A stretch of DNA of 64,000 nt from Rebecca billardiae RCC1528 (Eukaryota > Haptophyta), in assembly GCA_965240325.2 (NCBI GenBank), contig OZ251222.1, forward strand, positions 2,976,001 through 3,040,000, given 5' to 3'. Made by a program: the position numbers and the translations under genes. Every line of letters begins with the position of its first letter. Within the stretch, counting starts at the first letter, position 1. Below, piece after piece: positions 22,427 through 35,014 of this stretch. Under the pieces are notes generated by a model. That model had not been told where the DNA came from and did no database searches. It worked only from the letters and a program-made list of their open reading frames with translations.

Positions 22427-24368
22427 CTACAAGAGCTGCGAGTAGCTCGAGCCGTTCCCTGCTCGAGCGCCCACGGGGCCGCGCGAGCCCGGCGAGCGCG
22501 CGCCCTGCGGCGCGACGACGAGCTGCCCGCTCTCGTCGCGCAGCAGAGAGAAGGTGCGCTGCGGCTCGAAGTGGCCGCTGTCGTTGGCACGGATCGGCGT
22601 GCGCGCGCCCGACGGCGGCGCCGTGTTGGGCGCCGAGCTCCACGCCTCCGCCGCGTCCGCCGCGCAGATGGCGAGGAAGAGGAAGAGGCACGAGAAGAGC
22701 ACCCAGCTCACGACCAGGCGGAAGCCCCAGCGGATCCCAAAGTACTCGATCACCACGCCCGAGACCGCGGGCGCGAGGAAGTAGCCGAGCACGTTGTACG
22801 CCATCATCGAGATGGCGGAGGCAAACGTGCGCACGGCCGCGGGCACGGCCGTCAGCAGGACGCCCGTGGCGGGCGCGAGCACCGCGCCGCCCACGACGAG
22901 CAGGCACCAGATCAGCACGATCACCACGACCGCGCTCTCGCTCAGCGCGATCCCTGCCGCCAGGCCGATCCCCACCACCGTGTAGTTGGCCAGCACGCGC
23001 AGGCAGCGCGAGTGGCGCGTGTACCCGCCCGCGCGGTCCACAATCCAGCCGCCTGCGAGCACGCCGATCAGAGGGCCGGTGCTGGACACGAGCGAGAAGG
23101 AGAGGACCTGCGAGCGCCGGCGGGGCGCGTGCGCGGCGTGTGAGCGCGGCGTGAGCGCGGCGTGCTCGCGCGGGGGAGCAGCGCCGCCGCCGCCTCCCCG
23201 CTCGCGCAACGCCCGGCCCAGCACGCGCACGCGCACGCGCACGCCGCGGCGCGGCGGGTGCACGCACCACTGTCGCCGGCTCCATGTGAAAATAGTCGAG
23301 CAGGAAGATGGTCACCCAGTACTGGATGCCCGAGACGATGAAGAAGATGGAGGAGAGGCACAGGAGCACCCACACGAACACGCGCGAGCGCAGCAGAATC
23401 ATCAGCATCGCGCGCACGCCCAAGACCTCGGTGGGCGCGAGCCGAGGCGACGCGGCGGGCGACGGCAGTCGGCTGCCGCTGTTGCGCTTGCGCGGGCTGG
23501 TGAGCGCGAGCTGGTCGGAGCCGACCTCGAGCGTGCGCCGCGGCACCGAGGCGAAGAGCACGCCGAGCGGCACGAGCACCGCGCCCTGCGCGATGAAAGG
23601 CCAGCGCCACCCGCCGATCAGCGCGCCGTCCGTGTGCGCGTACGAGGTGACCAGCCCGCCCGACAGGTAGCCCAGCACGATGCCGAGCGGGACGCCCACC
23701 TGCATCATCGACATGTACGTGGTCTTGGCGTGCGCGGGCGCGTACGAGTCGACCCAGACGGGGAAGTAGATCACGGCGAACGCCTGCGACAGCCCCACGG
23801 CGAAGCGCGTCGCCATCAGCAGCCACACCGTCGGCGAGAGGCCAAAGAGGATGCACGCGATCCCATTCCAGAACACGGCCGTCACGAGCACGCCGCGGAT
23901 GTTTGCGCGCTGCAGGAAGGCGCCGACGAAGGGGGAGACGATCGAGAGCGCGATGTACGGGAGCGAGCCGAGCACGCCGCAAGCCACGTAGCTCAGCGAG
24001 AAGCCGTGGCAGTCCTTGATGCACTCTCGCCTCTCGGCGCCGCCCTCAGCCGCAGGCGCCTCCGCGGCGAGGCGGTGGTGGCGCCCGCGCCTCGAGCTCG
24101 ATGCATGCGCGTCAGTCTCCGCTGGGGCCTCAACGGTCTGCGGTGCCACACCCTCGTCGACTGCTCGCACCTCGTCGGCCGTCGCCGTGAGGTTTGCCGT
24201 GGACGATGGTTGCGCCGGTGGCTCGGCGGCGCCCGCGTCGGGTTGCGCGTACTGCGGCGTGGCGCGCAGCTGGTTGAGCACGCCGGGCAGGGCGCCCGAG
24301 TCGAAGTTGGTCAGGAGGTTTGTCGTGAACACCAGAGCGAACGTCCGGCCCGGCGTCCAGAACGGCAT
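22427..24368 (-). CDS. MFS transporter (2 exons)
   Basis: Exons 24368-23268 and 23107-22427, 593 residues, phase-0 intron of 160 bp (GTGCGT...TCGCAG). The start MPFWTPGRTFALVFTTNLL opens the first membrane helix. A ~90-residue polar, Ala/Thr/Glu-rich loop follows, then helices 2-6 with the cytosolic motif-A position (VGAFLQRANIRGVL) and MATRFAVGLSQAFAVIYFPVW (helix 4). The central cytosolic loop carries Ser/Arg-rich PRKRNSGSRLPSP. Exon 2 holds the C-terminal six helices (GPLIGVLAGGWIVDRAGG is the second motif A). It is a 12-helix secondary transporter, closest in style to the Spinster/ACS-like branches, but the substrate cannot be called. The loop after helix 1 is unusually long for the superfamily. 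Head to head with the SRA/PHD gene. Confidence 0.85.
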
Positions 24369-24605
24369 CCCGCCCGATCCCGCGCCAGGGCTCGTGCCCG
24401 ACGAATGCGGCGCTCTTGAACTTCCGCCGTCTCTGCGCGGGACCCAGTCCGGTTTCGAGCAGAGCTTCCGGACGCCCACACAGATCGGCAGGATGGCGGC
24501 GGCGGCGCCCGCCGCCCGGGGACCAAGGCCAAAAGTTGGCCAAGACTCTTGGCCAACGGACTCGCTCGTGCTGCACTGCGGGTGGGTGCGCGGCGTGGGT
24601 GCGCG
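24369..24605. promoter_or_regulatory. Bidirectional promoter, MFS / SRA-PHD genes, with 23-bp palindrome
   Basis: 237 bp between start codons. At 24535-24557 GTTGGCCAAG and CTTGGCCAAC face each other around ACT, each containing the self-complementary TTGGCCAA. A dyad like this in a short divergent promoter is a plausible factor-binding site (inference). Confidence 0.5.
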
Positions 24606-27600
24606 ATGAAGCGCCCGCGCACGGACGCCGCCGACGCGGCGTCTGACTCGTCTGACTGGGCGGAGGGGGAGCGCGTGGATCTGGTCCTCCTCCAGGAGCT
24701 CGCCGCGCCAGTCGAGGAGGGCGGATGCGCCTGGCAGCCTGCGGCGGAGGCGTTGCGCGTGGCCGAGCACACAGCTGCAGCTCTCGCCGAGGGCTCGTCG
24801 CCGAGCGACGGCGAGCGCGCGCGCAAACGCGGGCGCGCGCCCGCCGTGGTGGCGAGCGAGAGCATCGACGGTTCCGTCTCGACCGGCGAGCCCACGCCGC
24901 TCGCGCTCCGGGCGGATGGCTCGGCGCGCAAACTCTCAGAGCGCATGCGAGCAGACACCACGCCCGAGGCTCGAGATCTGCCGCCAGCCGGCGCAGAGGC
25001 GAGGCTTGCGCGCGGCAGGCGCGATCCGGCGTCCCGCGTGCTGGGTGCAGACGGCAGCGACTCGTCTTCCGACGAGCACGCCCCGCCGCGGCCCCATCCC
25101 GCCCCGGGCAAGCGGCGCATCCTCTCGCTGGGCAGCGGCAGCCGCAGCGGCAGCGACGCGGATGAGCCGGCCGCCAACCGGGGCGAGCCGCCCCCGGACT
25201 CGGAGTCCGAGTCCGAGTCCGAGGTTGCGGGCGGTGGTCAGCGCGGGCTATCGCAAGAGGAGGACGACGAGGACGAGGAGGAGGACGACGAGGAGGACGA
25301 GACGGACGAGCAGCCGCACGGGAAGCGCAGGGCGGTGATCCGCGACTCGAGCGACGACTCGGACGGCGGCTCGAGCGAATTCGACGCGCGCGCCGCGCCA
25401 CGGCGGCACAAGCCGCCCGCCCCGGCCGCGGCGCGGCCGCCCGCGCCGCGGCGGGTGCGCGAGGTGGGCGTGCGCGAGCGCGCGCCGCAGCCGCGCGAGC
25501 CGCTCGCCACGTCGCGCGCGGCGGCGCCCTGGCGCGGGCGCGCGGCGGGCGAGGCCGCGGTGATGGCGGTGGAGCTGGGGCGCGGCCAGTACTCGATCGG
25601 GCACATCGCGCACATCCAGCCGGGCGCGGTGTTCCCCGACCGGCGGCAGCTGCACGACGCGGGTGTGCACCGCGGGCTGGTGCAGGGCATCTCGGGCAAC
25701 GAGGCGGAGGGCGCGCGCTCCATCGTCATCTCGGGCGGGTACGACATCGCGGACGAGGGCGACCGCTTCGAGTACACGGGCGCGGGCGGGCGCGACCTTT
25801 CCGGGAACAAGCGCACCAACTCGGTGCAGGCGTTCGACCAGAAGCTGGAGCGCGGGAACTACTGGCTCGCGGTGTCGCACGAGCAGCGCCGCCCGGTCCG
25901 CGTCGTGCGCGGCTTCCGCCTCGCGCGCGTCTCCCGCTTCGCGCCGCAGTCGGGGTACCGGTACGATGGCGTGTACTATGTGTCACGCTACTGGCGCGAG
26001 CGGGACGGCTCGGGCAACGCCATCTACAAGTTCGAGTTCGTGCGGGACACGCTGCTGTCGGACACGTGGCGCCCGCCGTGGGAGACGGCGCACGAGGTGC
26101 GCGTGCGGGACTCGCACGCGCAGACCAACTGGGGCGCGCGTGCGCGCGGCGGCGCGGCGCGCGGCGCGCGCGGCGCGGCGCGCGCCGACCAGCCTGCCGA
26201 GGGCCGAGCTCGGCGCACGCCGCCACCGCCCAGGCCGCCGCTGCCTGGCACCGCGGCCGAGCGAGCGCGATGGCCGCGCTTCATGCGGCGCGCGCTCGCG
26301 CGGCTCCGTGTGGGCGCGCCGCGCTCCGCCGGCCGCCCGTACCGCGCCTTCTTCTTCTTCGACCGCTGGTCGGAGCTGCACAGCGGGGCGGCGGCGCGCG
26401 CGCGCTCGGCGGCGGGGCGCGCGCGCTCGGCGTGGCGGCACGCGGAGGAGGACGGCAGCAGTCAGCCCGGCTCGGACGCCGACACCGCCGCCGAGTCTGA
26501 GGGGGAGGGCGGCGTGGGGAGCGGCGGCGCGCGGCGCCGCGCCGCCGGTGCTGCTCCCGCGGCTGCGCGCGCACGGCACCGCGCGCGGCTCGGCTGCACA
26601 GACTCTTCCGACTCCGCCGGCGAGGACGACGACGACGGCGACGACGGCGGCCGCGGCGACGACGGCGCGGCCGCGCGCGGCGCGTGCGCGGCCCGCGGTG
26701 GCGCGCGGAGGGGCGCGGAGGAGGAGGAGGCGCAGCTCGACGTCGTGGCGCGCGGGCTGGACGAGGACGACTCTGGCGACGACGCGTGCGCGGCGCGGGC
26801 GCGCGCGACCGCCGACGCGCGCCCGCCCCGAGCGGGGTGCGACGGCAAGGAGAACAATGCGCGGGCCAACAGCCAGGGCCGCTCCGTGCCGGCCGGCGCC
26901 GCCGCGGCAGAGCGCGCTCTGCCGGCGGAGGCGGAGGACCTCGCAGCGTCCCCGCCGGGCTCGCCCGCGCTCACGGCCGAGCGGGTTGTCGCGCGCGTCT
27001 GTGCCGAGAGCCCGCGCCGACCGACCACGACGCCGACGGCGCCATGCTCGCCGCCAGCGACGCCGCCGGCAGCGCTGGGCGCGGACGGGCCCCCGCTCGC
27101 GCGCGCGGCCGCGTCGGCGCCTCGGCCTGAGACGAGGGGCGCGCTGGAGACGAGGGGCGCGCTGGAGGCCGCGCCGCCGCCGCCGCTGCCGCGCCTGCGG
27201 CTCTCGCTCGACGCGGCCCTGGCGACGCTCGAGCGCGCGCGCTCGGAGGGCGGCGCGCGCGCCCCGCCACCGCCTCGGCACAACCTCCTCTGCCACGTCT
27301 GCGAGGACGATGCAGACGACGACGACGACGATGGTGGCGGTGGCGGTGGCGATGGCGGTGGCGATGGCGGTGGCGATGGCGGTGGCGATGGCGGTGGCGA
27401 TGGCGACAACGGCAGAGGGGGCGGCTGTGTGGAGGCGGAGGCGGCGGGCGGCGGTGGCGGCGGGCGCGGCGGCGCGCTGCCCGGCGCGTGCGGCGGCGGC
27501 GAGTGCACCACCGTGCGCACGCTGCGGTGCGCCTTCTGCCCGCGCGTCTTCCACGCGCGCTGCCTCGCCGCAGCGTACGCGGAGGAGCGCCCGGCGCGCG

Positions 27601-30600
27601 TGCAGCGGCTGTGCGCCGCGGCTGCCGCGTGCGGCGGCTGGCGCTGCCTCGTGTGCGCGGCCGAGTGCGCGTGCAGGCAGCCGCCGTGGGGCGTGGCGGA
27701 CGCGCCCGCCGCGGCGGGGGGCGCGGGCGGCGGCGCACAGGCCGTGGCGGCCGACCTTCTCCTGGCGCACGAGCGCGCAGGCTGGCTGCGCCGCGCGGCC
27801 GCTGGAGGGGCGCGCGCCCGGGCGGACGGCAGCGCTGCGGCGCGCACGGCCGCGCACGGCTCACCGCGCGCGCGCTCGCTGCGCACGCCCGAAAGCGCGC
27901 CGGGCGCGGGCGCTGGGCAGCCGCGGGGCCGGCCAGCTGGCACGCGCGCGGGCGCGGGTGCCACCGACCCAGGCCTCGCGTCTGCCACGCCGCCGCCGCA
28001 CGCCGCCGCCGAGGACGCGCGAGCGCTCGCGCGCCGCGCGCGTGCGCGGCACGACACTCAGTTTGGGCTGAGGGGCGTGCGCTGGCCTCGGCCGCCGGGC
28101 GGAGGCGGCGCGGCGCACGCGGTGGCGGGGCGCAGACGGGCGCGCGCGGCGGCGCATCCTCGGCGGGGCATCGAGGCGAGCGTGGCCGCGCTCGCCGCGC
28201 GCGCGGGCGCGGCGCGCGGCGCGGGCGGCGCGAGCGGCGCAAGACGCGGCACCGATGAGAGCGCCGCGCGCGCGCTCGCTCACGGCGACGAGGACAGCGA
28301 CGACGACGACTTCGTGCGAGCGCGCCCTGGCGGCGCTGGGCGCGCGGGCGCAGGCGGCGGCGGCGGCGAAGGTGCACAGCTCGGCGCTGTCGACTCGCCG
28401 CTCGCCAGCCCGGCGGCCGAGAGGCACGCCGCGCACGGCGGCGGCGGCGGCTGTGGCGGCGGCGCGCACGGCGCGCACGCACACAGCCCAAGCGTCGGCA
28501 GCGGGGCGGATAGTCCGCGCGCGCGCGCTGCCGCTGCCATTGGCTCGCGCCGTGCGCGCAGCAAGGCGCTGAGCGCGCCGCGCTGCGCGCCCGGCGCCGC
28601 GCGCGGCGCAGCGTCGCGCGCGCTCGACGCGCCACTCGGCGCTGCGGACGAGTCCGAGCCGGAGGCTGGCAAAGAGATCGGCGCCGCCGGCGTCGGCTCG
28701 GCCGCGTGTGCCGCCGAGGGCGACGGCGGCGCGGCCGGGCCGGAGCCGCCGCCCTCGCTGCCTCGCCGCCCGTTCCCGCGGCTGCTGCCGCCGCCGCCGC
28801 GGCTGCCGCTGCCGCCCGGGCTCCGGCTGCTCAGCCTGGGCAGCGCGTGCGCGCTCGTGCCCCCGAGCGTCGGCGGCGAGCCCCTTGTGCGCGCGCTGGG
28901 CGTGCCGGTGCGCGCCTCGGTCGAAGGGCTGACGGCCGCACTGCCGGCGCTGTTTGGGCGCGTGTGCGCGCGGCTGCAGTGGGCGCGGCAGTGGAGCGCG
29001 ATGGCTGCGGAGGCGGACGCGGGCGGGTGGGCGCGGGCGGCCGCGCCGCCGCCCTCGCCGCGTCACGCCGCCCCCGCGCACGCCGCCGCGGCGGACGACG
29101 AGCCGGAAGTGCCGCGCGCGCCGAGCGCGCGCGCGTGCGCCGAGCGCGCGCGCGAGCTCGAGCGGCAGTGCAGGCTGGCTTGGTCGGTCGTCTCGCACGT
29201 GCTGGAGCGGCGGCTGCCGCACGCGCGCGCGGAGCAGGGCGCCGCGCTCGTGGCCGCGCTGCGCGCGCAGCTGAGCGCCACCCTCGACGAGCAGCCGCCG
29301 CTTGCAGACGTAGCGCGCGCCGAGATGCAGCGTGCGCGCGGCGCGGCGCACGCGCGGCACGCGCGCGCCGGCGCGCGGCCGGCGGGCGGCGGTGGCGCGG
29401 AGGAGGGCGGCGCAGGGCCGTGGGAAGCGCAGCGGGGCGGCGCGGCGCAGCACGGCGGTGCCGCCGGCGCGTCGGCGTGCGGGCTCGAGGTGCCCGCCCT
29501 TGCGCGCAGCGCGGGCGCGCGGCTGCAGTTTGCCCTGCGCTGGCAGTGCGCGCGCTGGGTGGCGGCCATGGATGCGCACGCCGCCGCCGCCGGGCATGGG
29601 GCGCGGCCGGAGCCGAGCGCGGCGCCGCGCGCCGACGAGGGCGGCGGCGGCGGCGAGGCGGCGGCGGCGGCGGGCAGCTGCGGCGCGCTGCTCACGCCGC
29701 TCGTCGGCGCGCCGCCGTGCGACGCGCGCGCCCTCGGCGCGCGGCTGATCGCCGAGCTGCTCAGCGTGCACGCGCTCTGCCCGGGCTGGTGCGCGCCGCT
29801 GCCCGACACAACAGGCGGCGGCCGAGGCGGCGCGGGCGCGCGGCCGGCTGGGTCGGCGCCGCTGCACGAGTCCCCGACGCTCTCGGTGTGGCACGCGGCG
29901 ATGGGGCTGCTGGAGGGCAGCGCGGAGGGCGGCGGTGGCGGGGCGGATGGCGGCGCCGCCGCCGACTCGGTCGAGGGCCCCTTCTGGCGCGCGTTCGCAA
30001 AGGGCGCCGCTGCGGACGCAGACGCGTTCCGGCTGCTGCTGCGGCGGTGCGGCGGTGCGGCCGAGCGCGCGCGCGCGCCCGAGGACATGGCGGAGGCGGT
30101 GTGGGAGGCGGTGCTGTGCGTGGCGCCGCTCGGCGCGCTCGACGCGAGCGCGCGCGCGCACGCGCGCGCGTGCACGGCGCGCTCACACTGGGCGCTCGTG
30201 CGCTCGCTGCTCGAGGCCTCGCCGCTGGGCGGCTCCGCGCCCGGGCCGCGCGCGCGGGCGCTGCCTCTCACGCTGTGCGGCCGCGCGCTCGCCGCCGCGG
30301 ACGGGGAGCTGCAGGGCGCGCGCGCGCGCGCGTACACCGCGCTGCTGTGCGCGCGGTGCGAGCAGCTAGGCACCGTGTGGCCGCCATCGCTCGAGGTCGC
30401 CCTCGTCCTCTGGCGCGGCGCGCAGCGCCAGCCGCCGCCGCGTGCGGGCTCCGGCCGGCCGTGCGCGCCGTTTGCGAGCGCGCTCGGTCCGCTGGTGCGC
30501 TGGGCGCTGGGCGAGGCGCGCGCGCGCGAGGCGGCCGCGGACGCCGCGGACGCGGCGGCGGCGCGCGCGGAGGGCGGCGAGGCGGGCGCGGCGCTCGGCG

Positions 30601-33600
30601 ACGGCGCGGGCGCTCTGCTGCACACCGCGCCCCCGTCCTCGCGCGCGCTCGCGCCGCCCCCCGCGGACCCCTGGCCGCCAGACGGCGGCGCCGCCCCTGA
30701 TCTGAGCGCGCTCACAATCATGCGGCTGCTCGCGTGTCAGCTGCTGGCCATGCCGGCGCGCGCGCGGCCCCGCGCCTTCTCCGCCGTGCTGGCGACGGTG
30801 GGGCGGCCCGCGGCGGTGGTCGACTGCGCGCGCACGCACGCGCGCTCGGCGGGCTGTCTCGGCGCGCACGGCCGGCAGCTCGGCTGCGTGGCTGAGCTCT
30901 GGCTGAGCGCGGGCGCGCTCGCGCTGCTGGGAGCAGCCTGGCCCGCGCAGGCGCGCGCGGGCGCGCGCCAGCTCGCGCGCGTGTGCGCCTCGCTGCTCGA
31001 GCCCGCGGCGTCGAGCGCCGCGGCGGTGCGCGCGGTGATGGACGGTCTGCTGTGGCTTGCTGGCAGCGCGCGCGCGCACGGCGCCGACCTCGGCCCCGCC
31101 CTCGCGCGCACGCACGACCTCCTCGGCGCGGCCCTCGACGCGCACGGCGCCGCGCGCGCGCACACGGTCACCGCCGCGCTCGGCGTGCCCGGCGAGCGCT
31201 CGCGCGCGCTCGCGCTGGAGTGGGCGGAGCTGTGCGCGCACGCGCTGGGCGGGCTGCGCGAGCTCGTCGCCTCGCCGCCGCCCGCGCCGCGCGCGCGCCA
31301 GCCCGCCGAGGCCGACGTGCTCAGCGGCGCGCTCGGCCGCATCGTGTGCGCGTGCGCCGCGGCCGGCAGCGGGACAGCCGCGCTGCTGCCGCTGGCGCAC
31401 GCCGCGCTCGGGCTGATCGAGGCGGCGGTGGGCGCGGCGGCGCGGCGGCCTGCGGACGGCGCGTGCGCGCGCGCGAGCGCAGAGGACGCGGAGGCCGAGC
31501 TCGACCGGCTGATCGAGGCGCTCGACCCGGCGGTACTCGCGGACGACTCGGTCGAGGCCGCGCCGCCGCCGCCGCCGCCGCAGCCGCAGCAGCAGTCCGG
31601 CGCGCGCGCGCCCGCGTGGACCGCGGGCGAAGGCGAGCCACCGCCCGCGCAGCACGCGCGTGCGGGCGCGGCCGAGTGCGCGTACACGCAGCGGCTGCTC
31701 GTGCTGCTCGCCGAGCTCGACGCGCAGGACGCGCCCGGCCGCCCCACGCTGCGCCGCGCGCTCATGGCCCGCTGGAGCGCCACAGCCGCCGCGGCCGCGT
31801 CCGCCGCCGCGGCCAATGTCGGCGCGGCCGGCACCGCCTCGGCCGCCGCCGCCGCGTCCGACCGCCCGGCGGATGAGCTCACGTTCGCTATCGTGCGGTG
31901 CTGGGCGCGCGTCGCGGCGCTGCTCGTCGAGCACGGCGCCCGGCCGTGGGACGCGTACACCCGCTTCCTCCTCGAGCAGTCCCTCTTCGACGTGGGCGTG
32001 GGCGCGGGCTACGGAGCGGCGGGCGCGCACCCGCAGCAGCAGCACGCGGCGGGCGGCGGCGGTTGCGGCGCCGCCGGCGTCGGCGGCGCGCGCGGAGCGG
32101 GCGCGGCCGTGCCCGCGGGGTCTCGGCTGAACGCCGCGCTGCGCGCGCGGCGAGCGGTGCCCTGCGCCTTCTTCGCCGAGGCCCTCGCCTTCTCCCCGCG
32201 CGCCGCGTCGCTGCTCCTCGCGCACCCCAGCTCCCGGCCGCACGCGGTGAGTGTGTGCCTGGCGGCGCTGTGCGCGCAGCCGCCCGCGCGGGGCGCGTGC
32301 AGCCTGCTCGGCACGCTGCGGCGCGCGCCGCCGACGCGCGCCGTCTTCGGCGCGGCGGTGGGCGAGGAGGTGGAGCGCGCGGGCGACGACGGCCTCGCGC
32401 CGCGCCGCGCGAGCGTGCTGTGCGCGGTGCTCTGCCAAATGCGCAGCGAGTGGGAGGCGGCGGCCAGCGGCGCGCGCGCCCCTGCGGCGGCGGGCAGCGG
32501 CGGCGCGGGGCCGCGCGCCGCGGCCGCACCCTCCGCCAGTGCGCTCGAGGCGGAGCACGCGCGGTGGCTGCAGCGCATGCCGGCGGCGCTGATCCACGGC
32601 GTGGCCGAGGCGGACGCGCGCGCCGCCCACGGCGGCGCACCCGAGCACAGCGCCTACGTCGGCCAGTGCTTCCAGGTACGCGCACAGCACAGCGCGCGCA
32701 CAGCGCTCGCCCGCGCGCGCGGCCCGCGTGTGTGGCCGCGCCGGGCCCGCGGCGCGTGCGAGCCGTGAGCGGCCGCGAGGGTGCCCGTCGTGGCAGCAGC
32801 GCGGAGCCAGGCCGCCGCGCGAGCCCGGGCGCATCGCGCACGCCAGCCCGGCGCGCGTGGTACCCGGCTGCACGGCAGCGCAGGGGGGCCGCCAGGCGCG
32901 TCCGCTCGCGCCTCCACGCGTGTGGCTGGCTGCGGCCGCGTGACAGCTTGCCGCGTGCGCGCGCGCGCCGCCCCTTGCCGCGCGCGCGCGCGCCGCGCAG
33001 GTTGCGGCGCACACGCTGCTCGTCCTGCCGCACGCCGCGAGGGAGCACGCCCTCGAGCGGCTGCTCGGCCGCTTCTTCTCGCACGGTGAGCTGAGCTGAG
33101 CGCGCGCGGCCGACACAACGCGCCGCGCACGCGCCGCCCGCGCCGTGTGCACCCGCCAGCCTCCTCGCATGCCCCGGGGACAGCCGCCCGCCCGCCCGCC
33201 GCGACGCGCTGACCGCCCCCCGCGCGCGTGCGCCGGCGCCGCCGCCCTCGCCGCCCCCCTCGCCGCCGCCCCGCCCTGCGCGCGCGCCCTCCGCACAGCC
33301 GCGTTCGCAGGCGCGCACCAGCGCCACGCGCGCGCGCACGTCGGCAGCGCGCTCGCCGGCCTTGCCCAGCTCAGCTTCGACTCCGACCGCTACCTGGCGC
33401 GGCAGCTGGGGCAGCTGCTCGAGCTGCCGCACACGCTGGCGGCGCAGGGCGCGCACGCGGGCGCGTGCGACGCCGCCGCGCTCGACGCGCTCGTCGGCGC
33501 GCTCTGCCGCCCGGCGCCGCCGTTCGCTGCAATCGTGGGTCGGCTGCGCACCTACTGCCTGCTGGGCTCGGTCCTGCCCGCCGCTCGCGAGGCGCTGCTG

Positions 33601-34479
33601 GCGTTTTCGCCGCCGCCCGTCGGCGGCGCGGCGGCACACGGCGGCGCGGCCGGCGCGCCGGCCGCGCGCACCGCGGCGCGCGCGAGCCGGTGCGCTCACT
33701 TTGCCGCCCGGCTGCTCAAGTCGAGTCCTGCGCTTCGCCCGGCCGAGGGCGCGGCGTGGCCGCGCGTGTGCGCCGTCCTGTGCCAGCTCCTGTCCGTCCG
33801 GCCGGTGCACGCGCTGCTCGTGCCTGCGCGCAGCTGGCTGTATGCTGCGCTGCGGGCGCTGCTCGGCGCGCGCGCGGAGCAGGTGGGGGCGGCCGGCGCT
33901 GCCGCCGGCGCCGCCCTCGTCGTCGAGCAGATCGTCAGCAGCGCCGCGCGCGCGAGCGGCGCCGCCCCCGCCGCCGGGCCGGACGACGTGGCGGGCTCGC
34001 TGCTGATCACGCTCGCGTCGCACTGCCTGCACGACCTGTGGTGCTTGCTCGCCTCCTCGCTGAGCGCGTCGCAGCACGCGCCGACGCTGCGCCAGCTGTG
34101 GGACGGGAAGCGCGCCGCGCTGCCCGCCGCGCCGCAGCTCCAGCAGCATGCGCTCACGCTGTCGGGCTCGCTCGGCGGCGCGTGGCAGCCGGCTGACGCG
34201 AGCTCGGCGCGCGCGCACGTCGAGCAGGGCAGCGCCACGCGCACGCTCGTGCAGGGCATCTGTGCCGCGCTCGACGCAGTGTGCGCCGTGGAGCAGCGGC
34301 TGCCGAGCGCGCACGCGCGCGCTGTGATCGCGCGCGCCGTGGTCGCGCTGCACGAGGGCGTGCAGGTGCAGCGCGGGCTGGTCTCTCGGCAGCTGGACAC
34401 GCATACGTGCTTCGAGCATGCGCAGGTCTCCGCCGTCGTCGCTCTCATCCAGCGCGAGAAGCAGCTCGACAGCGCCTGA
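24606..34479 (+). CDS. Giant SRA (YDG) and PHD-like domain nuclear protein (at least 3 exons)
   Basis: Exons 24606-32675, 33001-33085 and 33299-34479 (acceptor alternatively at 33310; both keep phase) give ~3,111 residues. The N-terminal 320 residues are acidic, Ser-rich and basic by turns (DEDEEEDDEEDE), typical of chromatin proteins. The SRA domain spans ~320-500: GAVFPDRRQLHDAGVHRGLVQ, SIVISGGYDIADEGD, YTGAGGRDLSGNKR, DQKLERGNYWLAVS, PVRVVRGFRL, GYRYDGVYYVSRYWRE. A PHD-like zinc module lies at ~895-1030 (CHVC ... LRCAFCPRVFHARC ... WRCLVCAAECACRQ). The last ~1,800 residues are Ala/Leu/Arg-rich helices with no family I can name. SRA domains read 5-methylcytosine; in UHRF1 the PHD precedes the SRA and a RING follows, whereas here the order is SRA-PHD and no RING is visible. 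Further in-frame introns may hide in this stop-poor DNA. Confidence 0.8.
27331..27409 (+). repeat. In-frame GGTGGCGATGGC minisatellite
   Basis: A 12-bp unit repeated ~6 times inside the PHD-like module encodes GGGD repeats and separates the first CxxC from the later zinc ligands. Confidence 0.9.
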
Positions 34480-35009
34480 TGCGGAAGAGTGCTACGCGAC
34501 GACTACTACGAATATACATGAGGGCGCACTTTCCCTATATAATTCATAAATGGCCGTTATTAAAGACGGCGGCTGTGCGTAATAACGGCTATATATACCG
34601 CGCCACAATTATTTGATGCATGCTGCATCATCGATGATTCATCGATCGAATCGTGATGATGACGATCGATTCGTCGTCACTCTGTACTACTCTGAGATCG
34701 GAGAGCATATAGCCTATTATAGCAGCAGTACTGTTAATATAGCAGCGTACTGTTACAAGCCGGCGCCGCCGCCATTCTCAGCATGCCAGCAGTAGCTTAT
34801 TAGCTCAACTTGCGATGACTATTGACTACACGGCACACGCGCTGCTGATTTGCACGTGCCGGCGGCCGCCCGCCGCATACATATGCTGCATGTGTATAGT
34901 TATATATAGTGCTGTGCGCAGTCATCTCATTCCGACTCCGAGAGTCGCACGCGCCACGCATTGACGACTGCTCCGGGGCGCGTACGAGTACGGTACTAGT
35001 TATATATAT
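34480..35009. other. AT-rich intergenic DNA
   Basis: Contains CATCGATGAT/ATCATCGATG-type dyads near 34625-34680 and ends in a (TA)n run (34998-35014) that is the copia target. No gene seen. Confidence 0.5.
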
Positions 35010-35014
35010 ATATA

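Noticed and set aside
24130-34419. Very long antisense and alternate frames across the SRA-PHD gene (up to ~980 codons)
   Set aside because: They come from GC-rich DNA with few stop codons; the translations are Arg/Ala/Pro-rich without domains, whereas the chosen frame has SRA and PHD residues in order.
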